From NCBI GenBank assembly GCA_937975705.1, contig CALJTX010000048.1, forward strand, positions 8,332 to 72,331: a stretch of DNA of 64,000 nt, given 5' to 3'. Each line of letters opens with the position of its first letter. Within the stretch, counting starts at the first letter, position 1. The stretch is from an uncultured Flavobacteriia bacterium (GTDB lineage Bacteria; Bacteroidota; Bacteroidia; Flavobacteriales_D; Crocinitomicaceae). Of the stretch, positions 34,181 through 43,240 are shown piece after piece. Under the pieces are notes generated by a model. The model was not told where the DNA came from. It did not search any database and saw only the letters and a program-made list of their open reading frames with translations. A program made the translations under genes and the position numbers.

Positions 34181-34209
34181 CAAAGATAAGAAAGAAATCA
34201 ATAATACAA
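34181..34209 (-). promoter_or_regulatory. Promoter of tRNA-Leu
   Basis: TTG (minus strand, 34207-34209), an 18-bp spacer and TATCTTTG (34181-34188) fit the Flavobacterium consensus closely. The start of transcription should lie near 34176, about 44 bases before the mature tRNA. Confidence 0.75.
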
Positions 34210-34235
34210 TAAGAGAAAAGAAAAAAATAAGCGGA

Positions 34236-35003
34236 TTACAGCGCTTTTTTTTGGAGTTGTGTGCGAATTTCTTTCATAAATGAGGACGCATAAACAAAAC
34301 TTTCGATTTCAGGATTACTCGCGTTGATGATGGAGTGACGGTCGCCTTCCCACCATTTTTTACCCTGATGAATGAATAGAATGTGGTCGCCGATTTCCAT
34401 GACGCTGTTCATGTCGTGGGTAATCACTACGGTAGTGATTTGATATTCTTTTGTGATATCCTGAATGAGTTTATCGATGACAATTGAAGTCTTGGGATCA
34501 AGACCAGAATTGGGTTCATCGCAAAATAGGTAGCGCGGATTCATGGAAATGGCCCTTGCAATGCCGACGCGTTTTTGCATCCCGCCACTACATTCTGAAG
34601 GCATGAGTTTATTGCGACCCGCCAAATTAACGCGGTCTAGGCAGAAATCGGCGCGCGCTTGAATTTCTCCTTTGGTCATGTTGGTGAACATTTGGAGCGG
34701 GAACATGATGTTTTGCTCCACCGTCATGGAATCAAAAAGGGCTGCACCTTGAAAAAGCATGCCGATTTCTTGACGTATATGGCTGCGCTCGGTCCGGTCC
34801 ATATCGGTAAAATTGCGCTTGTCGAATAAAATTTGACCTGCGTCGGCTTCATACAAACCCACAATGCATTTGGCCAATACCGATTTTCCCTGTCCAGACT
34901 GCCCAATAATCAGGTTGACCTGTCCTTCTTCAAAAACATGATCGATGTCAAAAAGGACTTTTTGACCGTTGAAACTTTTGACGAGATTCTTGACTTCTAT
35001 CAT
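34236..35003 (-). CDS. mlaF: Mla-type ABC transporter ATP-binding protein
   Basis: ATPase of the inner-membrane Mla lipid-transport complex, which moves phospholipids between the membranes and keeps the outer leaflet asymmetric. The 255-residue protein has Walker A GQSGQGKS (about 34-41), the signature CSGGMQKRVGIARA (about 137), Walker B YLFCDEP and the switch His in VVITHD. It overlaps the upstream permease gene by 4 bases. No mlaD or mlaB lies adjacent in the window. A weak A/T-flanked hairpin (AAGCG, CGCTT) surrounds the stop and may terminate the message. Confidence 0.93.
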   Translation of the reverse strand: MIEVKNLVKSFNGQKVLFDIDHVFEEGQVNLIIGQSGQGKSVLAKCIVGLYEADAGQILFDKRNFTDMDRTERSHIRQEIGMLFQGAALFDSMTVEQNIMFPLQMFTNMTKGEIQARADFCLDRVNLAGRNKLMPSECSGGMQKRVGIARAISMNPRYLFCDEPNSGLDPKTSIVIDKLIQDITKEYQITTVVITHDMNSVMEIGDHILFIHQGKKWWEGDRHSIINASNPEIESFVYASSFMKEIRTQLQKKAL

Positions 35004-35743
35004 GAGAGAAGCATGAGTTGGGTAAGAATAAAGTTGGCGATAAGAATAGCCACGCTACTGCTCACTACCGCTTGCGTAGACGCCTTCCCGACATCAAGTG
35101 AGCCTCCTTTGACATAATAACCGTAGAAAGAAGAAATACTCACGATCAAGAAACCAAAAACAAGGGTTTTGGTCAGCGCGTATGTAATGTGAAATGGGTT
35201 GAAAAAGGAACGAATACCTAAAATGTAGATCTCGGTGGTGGTGAGGTTGGAGACCAATAAAGCCAACCAGCCGCCAAACATAGACAGCGCCATGGAGAAG
35301 ATCACTAAAACAGGGAAAAACACAAGTGCGGCGGTTATTTTGGGCAAGACCAAGAAATTTAGGGAATTGACGCCCATGATTTCCAATGCATCGATTTGTT
35401 CAGTGACGCGTTTGGTGCCAATTTCTGAAGCGACATTGGACCCTACTTTCCCGGCTAAAATAAGGGAGATAATGGTGGGTGAAAATTCCAAAATGGTACT
35501 CGATTGGGTAATGAAACCAACGGTGTAGTCTGGCAATAAGGGACTTTCCATGCTAGACGCAGTTTGCAAAGCGATTACCGCCCCCATAAAGGTGGACATA
35601 AGCGCTACAATTGGCAAGGAGTTGATGCCGATTTGATCTATTTCTAGGAAGGTGTGTTTGCGGAAAAAACGCCAGCGGTCAGGTCGTGAAAAAACGACAC
35701 TGAGCATGAGGATGTACTTACCGAACTGTTTGAGAAGATTCAC
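35000..35743 (-). CDS. mlaE: Mla-type ABC transporter permease
   Basis: The membrane subunit that pairs with MlaF. The 247-residue protein has five to six predicted membrane segments, the MlaE/YrbE motif EIDQIGINSLPIVALMS near the N terminus and the conserved EIGTKRVTEQIDALEIMG coupling-helix region (about 130-147). It starts at a GTG, 30 bases from the divergent sprT-like gene. Expected in the inner membrane; the substrate-binding MlaD would have to come from another locus. Confidence 0.93.
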   Translation of the reverse strand: MNLLKQFGKYILMLSVVFSRPDRWRFFRKHTFLEIDQIGINSLPIVALMSTFMGAVIALQTASSMESPLLPDYTVGFITQSSTILEFSPTIISLILAGKVGSNVASEIGTKRVTEQIDALEIMGVNSLNFLVLPKITAALVFFPVLVIFSMALSMFGGWLALLVSNLTTTEIYILGIRSFFNPFHITYALTKTLVFGFLIVSISSFYGYYVKGGSLDVGKASTQAVVSSSVAILIANFILTQLMLLS

Positions 35744-35760
35744 TACGCTAAATTAAACAT

Positions 35761-35768
35761 TATTTTTG
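35761..35768 (+). promoter_or_regulatory. -7 element upstream of the sprT-like gene
   Basis: TATTTTTG matches TAnnTTTG and ends 5 bases before the ATG at 35774, predicting a leaderless or almost leaderless mRNA. Confidence 0.4.
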
Positions 35769-35773
35769 TGGTC

Positions 35774-36394
35774 ATGCAGTCTAAAAGACAACACTTCATT
35801 GATACGCTTCAAAAATTTGTACCTGCAGATTTTGCTGCGTATTTAGCAGATTGCATTTTAGCCGCTGGCGTTCAGTTTAAAATTGTCCCCGGACGCAAAA
35901 CCAAGCTCGGTGATTTTCGCACGCACCCCCTGCAAAGAAAGCCCATCATTACAGTCAATGGGGACCTCAATCCGTACAGTTTTTTGATTACTGCTTTACA
36001 CGAAATTGCCCACCTCGACACCTATCGGCAATACGGCTGGAAAGTGCCTGCACATGGGCTGGAGTGGAAAAACGCTTTCAGGCAGCGCTTGTTGCCTTTG
36101 TTGGAAAGCCGTGCCCTGCCTCCAGAGCTGCAGCGCGTGCTCGAAAAAAGTTTTGTGCGGCTAAAGGCATCGAGCGGTGCCGATGTTCAGCTCAGTCGGG
36201 TCTTGCGGACCTTCGATCTAACGAACGACGTCTTATTAGAAACACTTCCTGCTAACGCGCAGTTCTTACTGAACAACAAACGCTTCATTAAAGGCGAACT
36301 GCGCAGAACTCGTTATCTTTGTACCGAAATTGACACCAAGCGCATCTTTTTAATACACGCACTTGCTGCCATAACACCACTCTCACATGAATAG
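35774..36394 (+). CDS. SprT-like zinc metalloprotease domain protein
   Basis: A 206-residue cytoplasmic protein. The zincin motif HEIAHLD is near residue 76-82, with a third candidate ligand in the following PAHGLEWK segment, as in SprT/Spartan-type domains. Bacterial SprT proteins are poorly characterised; the eukaryotic relative Spartan cleaves DNA-protein crosslinks. The C-terminal part (about 110-206) lacks the usual zinc ribbon cysteines, though one Cys is present. The ATG at 35774 is preferred over the GTG at 35768. manC follows with an 8-base overlap. Confidence 0.85.
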   Translation: MQSKRQHFIDTLQKFVPADFAAYLADCILAAGVQFKIVPGRKTKLGDFRTHPLQRKPIITVNGDLNPYSFLITALHEIAHLDTYRQYGWKVPAHGLEWKNAFRQRLLPLLESRALPPELQRVLEKSFVRLKASSGADVQLSRVLRTFDLTNDVLLETLPANAQFLLNNKRFIKGELRRTRYLCTEIDTKRIFLIHALAAITPLSHE

Positions 36395-37454
36395 CAAACA
36401 TACCTATGGCCTCATTATGGCTGGCGGCGTCGGAAGTCGTTTTTGGCCGCTTTCAACCGCCGAAAACCCAAAACAATTTTTGGATGTACTCGGTATTGGC
36501 AAGTCACTACTCAGACTCACGTTTGAACGCTTGCAAAAATTTATTCCTGCGGAACACATCTATATCCTCACCAACACTTCTTATGAAGCTTTGGTCCTAG
36601 AACAACTTCCCGAACTCACGAGCAGTCAGGTCCTGTGTGAGCCAGAGCGCAAAAATACCGCGCCTTGTATCGCTTACGCTGCAGCTAAAATTCACGCTAT
36701 TGACCCTACAGCAACGCTACTTATTTCTCCTGCCGACCACCTGATCATCAATGAGGCGCGCTTCGAAGAAATTATCCGCACTGCCTGGCATACTGCCCAA
36801 GAAGACCAACTCGTCACGCTTGGCATTGAACCAACCAGGCCCGATACCGGCTATGGCTACATCGAGTTTGAAAAAACAGCACAAACTCAAAAAGGGAGTG
36901 CCTGCCCAGTACTGCAATTCAGAGAGAAACCAAACTTAGCAACCGCTGAAGAATTCCTACGCGCCGGCAACTTTTATTGGAATGCGGGCATTTTTGTATG
37001 GAAGTCAGCGGTCATTCTCGCTGCACTTGCACAGCATCAATCCGATATTTACCAAATCTTTAGTGCCCAGCCCGAAATTTATGGCAGCACCCAAGAAATT
37101 GCTTTCCTAAAAGATGCGTTTGCCGCTTGCCCAGATATTTCCATTGACTTCGCTGTCATGGAAAAGGCACAAAACGTCAGTATGGTGTTAGCCGACTTCG
37201 ACTGGAGTGACCTCGGCACTTGGGGTAGCCTTACCACACACTTACACAAAGACGCACAGCAAAATTCAATTATTGGTCAAAATGTATTTGCATTTGATTC
37301 CAACAATTGTTTGGTCAATGTGCCGAAAGATAAAACTGTACTACTAGATGGCCTTCAGGACTACATCGTTGTAGATACTGCCGACAAACTCATGGTATTA
37401 AAGCTCAGCAACGAGCAAAAGCTCAAAGAATACCTCAAAGCCATGGGGCTTTAA
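36387..37454 (+). CDS. manC: Mannose-1-phosphate guanylyltransferase
   Basis: Forms GDP-mannose from mannose-1-phosphate and GTP, a precursor for surface polysaccharides and GDP-fucose. The 355-residue protein begins with the nucleotidyltransferase signature GLIMAGGVGSRFWPLS (about 8-23) and has the PKQFLD motif, the LLISPADHLI metal site (about 110-119) and FREKPN (about 178). It lacks the C-terminal phosphomannose isomerase domain of bifunctional ManC/AlgA. It is coupled to the sprT-like gene and followed after 13 bases by dusB. Confidence 0.94.
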   Translation: MNSKHTYGLIMAGGVGSRFWPLSTAENPKQFLDVLGIGKSLLRLTFERLQKFIPAEHIYILTNTSYEALVLEQLPELTSSQVLCEPERKNTAPCIAYAAAKIHAIDPTATLLISPADHLIINEARFEEIIRTAWHTAQEDQLVTLGIEPTRPDTGYGYIEFEKTAQTQKGSACPVLQFREKPNLATAEEFLRAGNFYWNAGIFVWKSAVILAALAQHQSDIYQIFSAQPEIYGSTQEIAFLKDAFAACPDISIDFAVMEKAQNVSMVLADFDWSDLGTWGSLTTHLHKDAQQNSIIGQNVFAFDSNNCLVNVPKDKTVLLDGLQDYIVVDTADKLMVLKLSNEQKLKEYLKAMGL

Positions 37455-37467
37455 ATTGTAGCAAAAA

Positions 37468-38460
37468 ATGGTTAAAATTCGCAATATCGAACTCGGTGAT
37501 TTTCCTTTGCTTTTAGCACCCATGGAAGATGTCAGTGATCCGCCTTTTCGGGCACTCTGCAAACAATACGGTGCAGACCTCATGTACACCGAATTCATCT
37601 CCTCAGAAGGACTCATTCGCGACGCCGCAAAAAGCCGTCAAAAGCTGGATATTTTTGAATACGAACGCCCGATAGGCATCCAAATTTTTGGTTCCGAAAC
37701 CGAAAGCATGGTGCAATCTGCTCAAATCATTGAAGCCGTGCAGCCAGACCTCATCGATATCAATTATGGTTGCCCGGTCAAAAAAGTGACCTGCAAAGGA
37801 GCTGGAGCAGGTTTGTTACAAGACATCCCGAAGATGGTCAGACTCACCAAAGAAATCGTGAATGCCACTAAACTTCCGGTAACCGTCAAAACACGCTTGG
37901 GCTGGGATGACGACACCAAAAATGTAGTTGACGCCGCAGAACGCCTTCAAGACATTGGCATCGAAGCCATCTCAATACACGGCCGCACCAGAAAACAAAT
38001 GTACAAGGGCGAGGCAGATTGGTCTTTGATTGCAGAAGTCAAAAACAATCCACGCATGCACATACCCGTTTTTGGCAATGGCGACATCGATAGCCCAGAA
38101 AAAGCACTAACTTACAAGAATCGCTACGGCGTAGATGGTGTCATGATTGGACGCGCATCTATTGGCTACCCCTGGATTTTTAGAGAAATCAAACATTATG
38201 TCCAAACTGGCGAAACACTCGCGGGCCCTACCCTAGCTGAACGCGTTTTGGCCTGCAGAGAGCATTTATTAATGAGCATCAAGTGGAAAGGGCCGAAATT
38301 AGGCATAGCTGAAATGAAGCGCCACTACACCAATTACTTCAAAGGAATTTCACATTTCAAAGATTACCGCACCCGTTTGGTAACCACTGCAGAACTCGAT
38401 GAAATTTTAGGAATCCTTTCATATATCGAAGACCATCAAGACGAATTTATTTTCGCTTGA
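37468..38460 (+). CDS. dusB: tRNA-dihydrouridine synthase B
   Basis: FMN-dependent enzyme that reduces uridine to dihydrouridine in the tRNA D loop. The 330-residue TIM-barrel protein starts with LLLAPMEDVSDPPFR (about 12-26), has the catalytic Cys in INYGCPVKKVTCKGAGAG (about 92-109), and the FMN-binding HGRTRKQMYKG and GNGDIDSPEKA segments. Third gene of sprT-manC-dusB. It converges on the hypothetical gene ending at 38472; I see no terminator between them. Confidence 0.95.
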   Translation: MVKIRNIELGDFPLLLAPMEDVSDPPFRALCKQYGADLMYTEFISSEGLIRDAAKSRQKLDIFEYERPIGIQIFGSETESMVQSAQIIEAVQPDLIDINYGCPVKKVTCKGAGAGLLQDIPKMVRLTKEIVNATKLPVTVKTRLGWDDDTKNVVDAAERLQDIGIEAISIHGRTRKQMYKGEADWSLIAEVKNNPRMHIPVFGNGDIDSPEKALTYKNRYGVDGVMIGRASIGYPWIFREIKHYVQTGETLAGPTLAERVLACREHLLMSIKWKGPKLGIAEMKRHYTNYFKGISHFKDYRTRLVTTAELDEILGILSYIEDHQDEFIFA

Positions 38461-38471
38461 TTTAATCCTGA

Positions 38472-39800
38472 CTAAATAAGTTTATTGCGTCTAAGGATTG
38501 ATCTGACTGGTACTTGTAGGCTACCAAATATTTCGTAGCGCGTCAGTTGATCAATTTTGAAATAATACTTGGTTCCTTTATATTTCCACAAGACCTGATT
38601 TTGCTTGCTGCGCACCACACGTGGCGAAACCGCTGCCGAAAAGTATTGGTAATAAGGACCAGATTTTTGGAAATGCAATAAAGGGGAAAACAAAAAGCGA
38701 TAGCCATTTTCATCTTCGCGGAGCAAACCTTTTTGGGCCAGTTTGCCAATAAATTGTGGTGCGGCTCTATTCAGAGAGGCCAAGACCGAAAACCCAGCAA
38801 CGGTATCGTAGCGCAAACGCTCCACTTCTGTCTCGTTGAAGTCGTCGTCTAGAATGGTTTCAATAAAACGGACTTCCTGAATTTGCTTCCCTCCTTCTTG
38901 ATAGACCAAATCGCCGTTCCAAGCTGCCATAAAGCGCTCAAAAGGAAAGCCAATTTTACGGCTCAACTGGGCAAGCTGTACGTAGACAGAGTCTTGTTTT
39001 TGCTGCTTGAATTCACGGACGTCTAAATGGATATCAATAAGGCGGTCGGTCTGAAGATCGCTCTTGTAACTTAGACCTGAGCGCTTGAGCGAAAAATAAA
39101 GTGGCGTGCGCTTTTTGATATAGCTCTTGAGGCGAAAACCAAGTGAATCGCTGTCGTGGGCGAACATGGCTGTTTGGATATCAAAGCGTTTCAATTTTGG
39201 CCAATTGGCGTAAATGACGAGGTGTTCGTTTCTGAATTGTTTCTGCTTTAAAAACTGCCTCCAAACTTTTTGCTGTGAGCCGTAATGCGCAGAAACCACA
39301 TGATTGAGGGTACGGATAAAATCGTTGCCTTGATAAATAAGCGCGTAATCTTTGCCATAATGCAAATAGGACTGCTCTTTTTGGATGTAGTAAAATTTAT
39401 TGCCGCCTACCATGGAGTCTTGTAGCGCGGCAAACTTAGACAAACGCTCCATTCCGATTTGAACTTTAGAGGAGTCTGTCAGGCGAATAAGCGCACCCCA
39501 ATTGCCGTTTTCATTGGCAAAAAGATAAAGATTGGATTCGAGGTCTATGCCGTACTGCTTGCCTTGGCCCAAGAGAAACTCATAGGTAGTGAAGTCTCGC
39601 ATCGAGAGCTTGTTGTATTGAAGCAGCGAATTGGTTTCTTTGGCAAGCTCCAAAATATTGGCTTTGGCCAAGAAATCAGCACTCGGAAGCCGATCGAGCA
39701 AACGAGGTGTTTTGGGTTGCTCAAACAAAAAGGACTTGACAAACAATACCAAACCTAAACTGCCGGCGATCAAGACGAGTGTCAGGAACTTGCGGTACAT
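38472..39800 (-). CDS. Membrane-anchored or exported protein of unknown function
   Basis: A 442-residue protein with an N-terminal hydrophobic segment (LTLVLIAGSLGLVLFVKSFLF) that is an uncleaved anchor or signal. I do not recognise the family. Its N-terminal region (YEFLLGQGKQYGIDLESNLYLFANENG) mirrors that of the preceding gene product (YEFMSEVHQ, AGLDFNQRLNLFYG), so the two are probably distant paralogues of the DUF4836/DUF3352-like kind. It starts 3 bases after the previous stop: the three genes 42381 to 38472 form an operon. Confidence 0.65.
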   Translation of the reverse strand: MYRKFLTLVLIAGSLGLVLFVKSFLFEQPKTPRLLDRLPSADFLAKANILELAKETNSLLQYNKLSMRDFTTYEFLLGQGKQYGIDLESNLYLFANENGNWGALIRLTDSSKVQIGMERLSKFAALQDSMVGGNKFYYIQKEQSYLHYGKDYALIYQGNDFIRTLNHVVSAHYGSQQKVWRQFLKQKQFRNEHLVIYANWPKLKRFDIQTAMFAHDSDSLGFRLKSYIKKRTPLYFSLKRSGLSYKSDLQTDRLIDIHLDVREFKQQKQDSVYVQLAQLSRKIGFPFERFMAAWNGDLVYQEGGKQIQEVRFIETILDDDFNETEVERLRYDTVAGFSVLASLNRAAPQFIGKLAQKGLLREDENGYRFLFSPLLHFQKSGPYYQYFSAAVSPRVVRSKQNQVLWKYKGTKYYFKIDQLTRYEIFGSLQVPVRSILRRNKLI

Positions 39801-39803
39801 TGC

Positions 39804-41672
39804 TTAAGGATTCAATGTGTAAATGAGGTAAAGCGAATTGACGAGATCAAGCAAGTGCTTGCCTGTAGATTCTGTACCTTCAAAACTATAACTGATTTTA
39901 AAGGTGGTGTGTTCGGTATTTGTCTCCGATGAAGTGAGTGTAATTTGACCCGACTTGCCCTTCAAAGACGAAACGATTTCTGCATTGCGGGGCGTAAGCA
40001 CTTCTGTTGGAAAGCCATCGAGCGTTTTTGGAATGTCGACGGAACCGTACATAAAACCACTTTGTTTGGCTGCTTTGCATTGTTTTTTACCCAACGCCCC
40101 TTTGCCATAACCTTTCGGGTGCAATCTGGCGAGGTCTTCGTCGTTGGTAAAAATAAGTAGCTTTCCGGTATTGATAATATACAGCGGCGCAGCATCTAAA
40201 ATGGCGTTGTCTATGCGCCAGTAATTTTCAAAACGTTGGACGCGAGAGCTCAAACGCGACATGTGTTTGAGTACCAACTCGGGTACATCGGCACGTGCGG
40301 TAGAGAAGCCGAGCGTAAAAATGGGCATTTCTGCTTCTGTCTCGGTTTCGGTTTCTTGGTAAGCAAAAGTTTCTTCGTCGTAAGAGAATTCAATTTTCTT
40401 GGTTTTGACTTTTTTAATGCCGTTGAAGGTACCAAACATGCTGCCTTTATAGGTATCAAACAGCGCCTCTTTATTGATGAATTCATTGAGTAACTCTAAG
40501 GTGAGTACATTCATGGCAATTTGCGCGTTCTTCTCATCGCTAAGCAAGGGTAGTAAAACTTTATATGCTTGTTCGTAAGCTTGCTCAAGGTTGATGTTGT
40601 AAGTAAAGTAAGCCGGACTTTCAGCAGGGATATAAGCCAATACATTTTGGTCAAATTTGGCATCGTTCATTTGGGAATAGATACTGCCAAGTGCTGGGCC
40701 ATATTGGGCCTCCACTTCAAAATCCACTTGGTTGTCTCTTAAAAAGAGATCGCCGAGAATGACATTTCCTGCGTAGAGTTCTTGGATATCCTTGTAGAGC
40801 GAAGGCAAAACGGTCTGAAAATACCACAAGCCTTCTGACTTATCTAGATTGCGGGCGTTGTCTAGGTAGAATACACCTTCTGCGTTGTGCGTAAGTTGGG
40901 CTGCAAAACGTGGGTCAAAATTGTATAGGTTGATGCCTTTCACGAAAATTTCGTCGATGACACGTGTCAATTCTGCTTGTTGCAGCATGACCTGCACGCT
41001 ATCGCGGAGCTCATAGTAGTTTTTAACCGCCGGATTTTCTGTAGCCTCTGGAAAAACATTGGTATTTGGGTTGTCTTCGAAGGTTTGTTCATCAAGAATT
41101 TGCTCTTCTTGTGGTGCTTCTTCAAAGAAGTCAAACGGCATTTCGTTTCCTCTTGCATACCAAATGGAGTCTGTGACGGCGTCGATGTGCTCCATTGTTG
41201 GCTCAATTCGGATCAGAATTGCTTTGTTGTCATAGATCAGTAATTGATTAAAGAAAGTGCCGTAAATCTCTAACCCAGTTAGGGGGCTTTCTACCACCTG
41301 AAAATCGTCGAAGACCTCAAATAAAGCCGTTTTATTGGCTACACCAAATGTAAAGCCAGTGAGCTCATGGGTATTGGATTTTCCGTAAAATAAATTCAGG
41401 CGCTGGTTAAAGTCAAGTCCGGCATCTTTGAGGGTTTTACCCGAAGTAGAGCCATCGAAAAGTTCTTGGTGCACCTCAGACATGAATTCGTAATTCACGA
41501 GGTCGTCCATGGAGATTTTTTGCAATAAGCTGATGTTATTGATACTGAAAACCGTGACAGCATCTTTTGGTAGCAATTGCTCAGATTGAATTGACTGTAA
41601 TTGGGCTTGGGTAGCGGTACAAATGAGTGTGGTGCTTACCAAACCCAATACCATCTTGAAAAGTTGACTCAC
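39804..41672 (-). CDS. Exported protein, DUF4836-like, function unknown
   Basis: A 622-residue exported protein. The mature part begins with LLPKDAVTVFSINNISLLQKI, the pattern of Bacteroidota DUF4836 lipoproteins, and holds a long acidic insert (about residues 190-220, rich in Glu, Gln and Asp) plus an ETETETEAE run near 430. It lacks a lipobox. The open frame extends to 41735, but I place the start at the GTG at 41672, which gives a Lys-containing signal peptide; the ATG at 41654 is the alternative. Middle gene of a three-gene envelope operon. Confidence 0.68.
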   Translation of the reverse strand: MSQLFKMVLGLVSTTLICTATQAQLQSIQSEQLLPKDAVTVFSINNISLLQKISMDDLVNYEFMSEVHQELFDGSTSGKTLKDAGLDFNQRLNLFYGKSNTHELTGFTFGVANKTALFEVFDDFQVVESPLTGLEIYGTFFNQLLIYDNKAILIRIEPTMEHIDAVTDSIWYARGNEMPFDFFEEAPQEEQILDEQTFEDNPNTNVFPEATENPAVKNYYELRDSVQVMLQQAELTRVIDEIFVKGINLYNFDPRFAAQLTHNAEGVFYLDNARNLDKSEGLWYFQTVLPSLYKDIQELYAGNVILGDLFLRDNQVDFEVEAQYGPALGSIYSQMNDAKFDQNVLAYIPAESPAYFTYNINLEQAYEQAYKVLLPLLSDEKNAQIAMNVLTLELLNEFINKEALFDTYKGSMFGTFNGIKKVKTKKIEFSYDEETFAYQETETETEAEMPIFTLGFSTARADVPELVLKHMSRLSSRVQRFENYWRIDNAILDAAPLYIINTGKLLIFTNDEDLARLHPKGYGKGALGKKQCKAAKQSGFMYGSVDIPKTLDGFPTEVLTPRNAEIVSSLKGKSGQITLTSSETNTEHTTFKISYSFEGTESTGKHLLDLVNSLYLIYTLNP

Positions 41673-41715
41673 GCGATAGAAATTATAGAACGAAGTTAAG
41701 CATAATCCGTGATTC

Positions 41716-42381
41716 TCATCTCGGAGTGAGCACAATTGTGTTGTCTAGCAAATGTTGGTTTTCCTTCAAATCAAAAGTATTGGTCCGGACCATCACGGCA
41801 AGCTGATTTTTACTGAGTGTTCCCAACTTATTTTCAAAAGATGCAACTGGGCGTTCAAAGCGCGCAATGGAGGTGTAGACGCCTTCTTTGAGTAGCTCTG
41901 CATCTTCTAATTTGTAATTCTTGATTTGCTGGGTAATGTAAGATGGAATGCTGCGCACTAAGGTATTGCCATCCCAACTGAGCCAAAATTGATCTGCTGA
42001 GGTGCTTATCTTTTCATTGGAGATTTGAGCGATACTGAGCTTGATCCCGTCTTGAAGATTTCGAATACTGCTGAAATCGCAGGAAAACTTAAAGATGAAA
42101 TCGGTGTAGTTTTCTTCTACCAAAACATTTGAAATGCCCACTTGCGCATCTAAAATGCGCACGAATTCATTGATTTTTGCGCTGATTTGCGCTTTGCTTG
42201 GCACGGGCTTTCCGTCAAGGCTATCTAAGGCTAAAATTGAATTGACTTTGACCTTGCTTGCACTTAAATTTATTTTGTAGCGCAGCGTGCCCGAACCATC
42301 GTTGTTGAGCGTGAGGTCATCGGAAATTTCAATACATGCTGAGAACAGACCGATCAATAAAAAAACAAGGAAATATTTCAT
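41716..42381 (-). CDS. Predicted lipoprotein of unknown function
   Basis: A 221-residue lipoprotein (lipobox FSAC, Cys at 16). The mature protein begins with a beta-rich segment, DDLTLNNDGSGTLRYKINLS, of a type seen in Bacteroidota lipoproteins with LppM-like folds. No enzymatic motif. First gene of the operon with the two large DUF4836-like proteins downstream, with 44 or 62 bases to the next start, so all three probably act together in the envelope. Confidence 0.68.
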   Translation of the reverse strand: MKYFLVFLLIGLFSACIEISDDLTLNNDGSGTLRYKINLSASKVKVNSILALDSLDGKPVPSKAQISAKINEFVRILDAQVGISNVLVEENYTDFIFKFSCDFSSIRNLQDGIKLSIAQISNEKISTSADQFWLSWDGNTLVRSIPSYITQQIKNYKLEDAELLKEGVYTSIARFERPVASFENKLGTLSKNQLAVMVRTNTFDLKENQHLLDNTIVLTPR

Positions 42382-42412
42382 GTGTGTGCGCTATGCAATT
42401 GTGATGCCAAAG

Positions 42413-43123
42413 TTAGTCAAATAAGCCTTTTTGTACAGCTAAATTGTTGCAATATCTTTGGCTCACTTCAGGAGTATTCGCATGTGGTCCTAAAAGCACC
42501 TTTTTATCTATTTCCCAAGCTTCTAAGTCAATGTGTGTTCTATCAGAAACCTGAGACATGGTGAGCGCGCCATTTAACCAACCTATTTCTTCATCTGGCG
42601 ACAGCATAAGGGGCATGCGCTGCTTGGTATTGTGTATTTCAGCCATCAATTGGTTGGCTGCAGTCGTGAGCATGGTAAAGGTTTGTTCAAATGCACCTGT
42701 TGACGGATTCAACCAAGTGTCATACAGCCCTGCGATAGAAAAAACAGGTTGTTGAACATCTCTAATAAAATAAGGGATCTTGGTCTTACCTTGGGTTTGC
42801 CATTCAAAAAACCCAGACGAGGGAATCAGACAACGGTTTGATTGCACCAAGTGTTTGTAAGAAGCCTTTTCTGTACACGTTTCAATGCGTGCATTGAGTG
42901 TTTTGGCTGCAAATTCCATCCAGTTGGCACCACCATACCAATTGGGTAAAAGCCCCCAACGCATTTGTTGGAGGACCGCGTCATTGGTGACGATTTGCCA
43001 ATTAGGAAACTGAAAACCCGAAGCAAAATAATGAGTCAACTCAGTTGGCTTTCCAGGCACCAATTTGCCATAGCGCTCTGCAAGTTGCAGGGTTGTAGAA
43101 GTAGACGAATTACTGTAACACAT
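42413..43123 (-). CDS. SRAP-domain protein (HMCES/YedK family)
   Basis: Shields abasic sites in single-stranded DNA by covalent bonding through its N-terminal Cys2. The 236-residue protein keeps the essential Cys2 (MCYS in place of the usual MCGR), WGLLPNW, the NARIET region (Glu of the active site, about 76-81), FFEW and the MPLML element preceded by a His in EIHNTKQ. Often annotated as SOS response-associated peptidase. It stands upstream of groEL's terminators on the same strand, with its own start 118 bases from the groEL stop. Confidence 0.92.
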   Translation of the reverse strand: MCYSNSSTSTTLQLAERYGKLVPGKPTELTHYFASGFQFPNWQIVTNDAVLQQMRWGLLPNWYGGANWMEFAAKTLNARIETCTEKASYKHLVQSNRCLIPSSGFFEWQTQGKTKIPYFIRDVQQPVFSIAGLYDTWLNPSTGAFEQTFTMLTTAANQLMAEIHNTKQRMPLMLSPDEEIGWLNGALTMSQVSDRTHIDLEAWEIDKKVLLGPHANTPEVSQRYCNNLAVQKGLFD

Positions 43124-43147
43124 CGCTCAAATTTAAGCAAAAAAGAA

Positions 43148-43166
43148 AGCCACCCGAAGGTGGCTC
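43148..43166 (-). terminator. Second tandem terminator downstream of groEL
   Basis: On the minus strand AGCCACC-TTCG-GGTGGCTTTCTTTTTTGC is a 7-bp GC stem with a TTCG loop and a T-rich tail. It backs up the terminator at 43213-43233 and separates groEL from the SRAP gene. Confidence 0.8.
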
Positions 43167-43212
43167 TATATAGACATTTCTCGCTATCCGTTCAAACGGG
43201 AAGAAAGAAATG

Positions 43213-43233
43213 AAAAAGAGCCCGAAGGCTCTT
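43213..43233 (-). terminator. Intrinsic terminator of groES-groEL
   Basis: On the minus strand AAGAGCC-TTCG-GGCTCTTTTTCA, 8 bases after the groEL stop: 7-bp stem, TTCG loop, T tract. Confidence 0.85.
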
Positions 43234-43240
43234 GTATACA

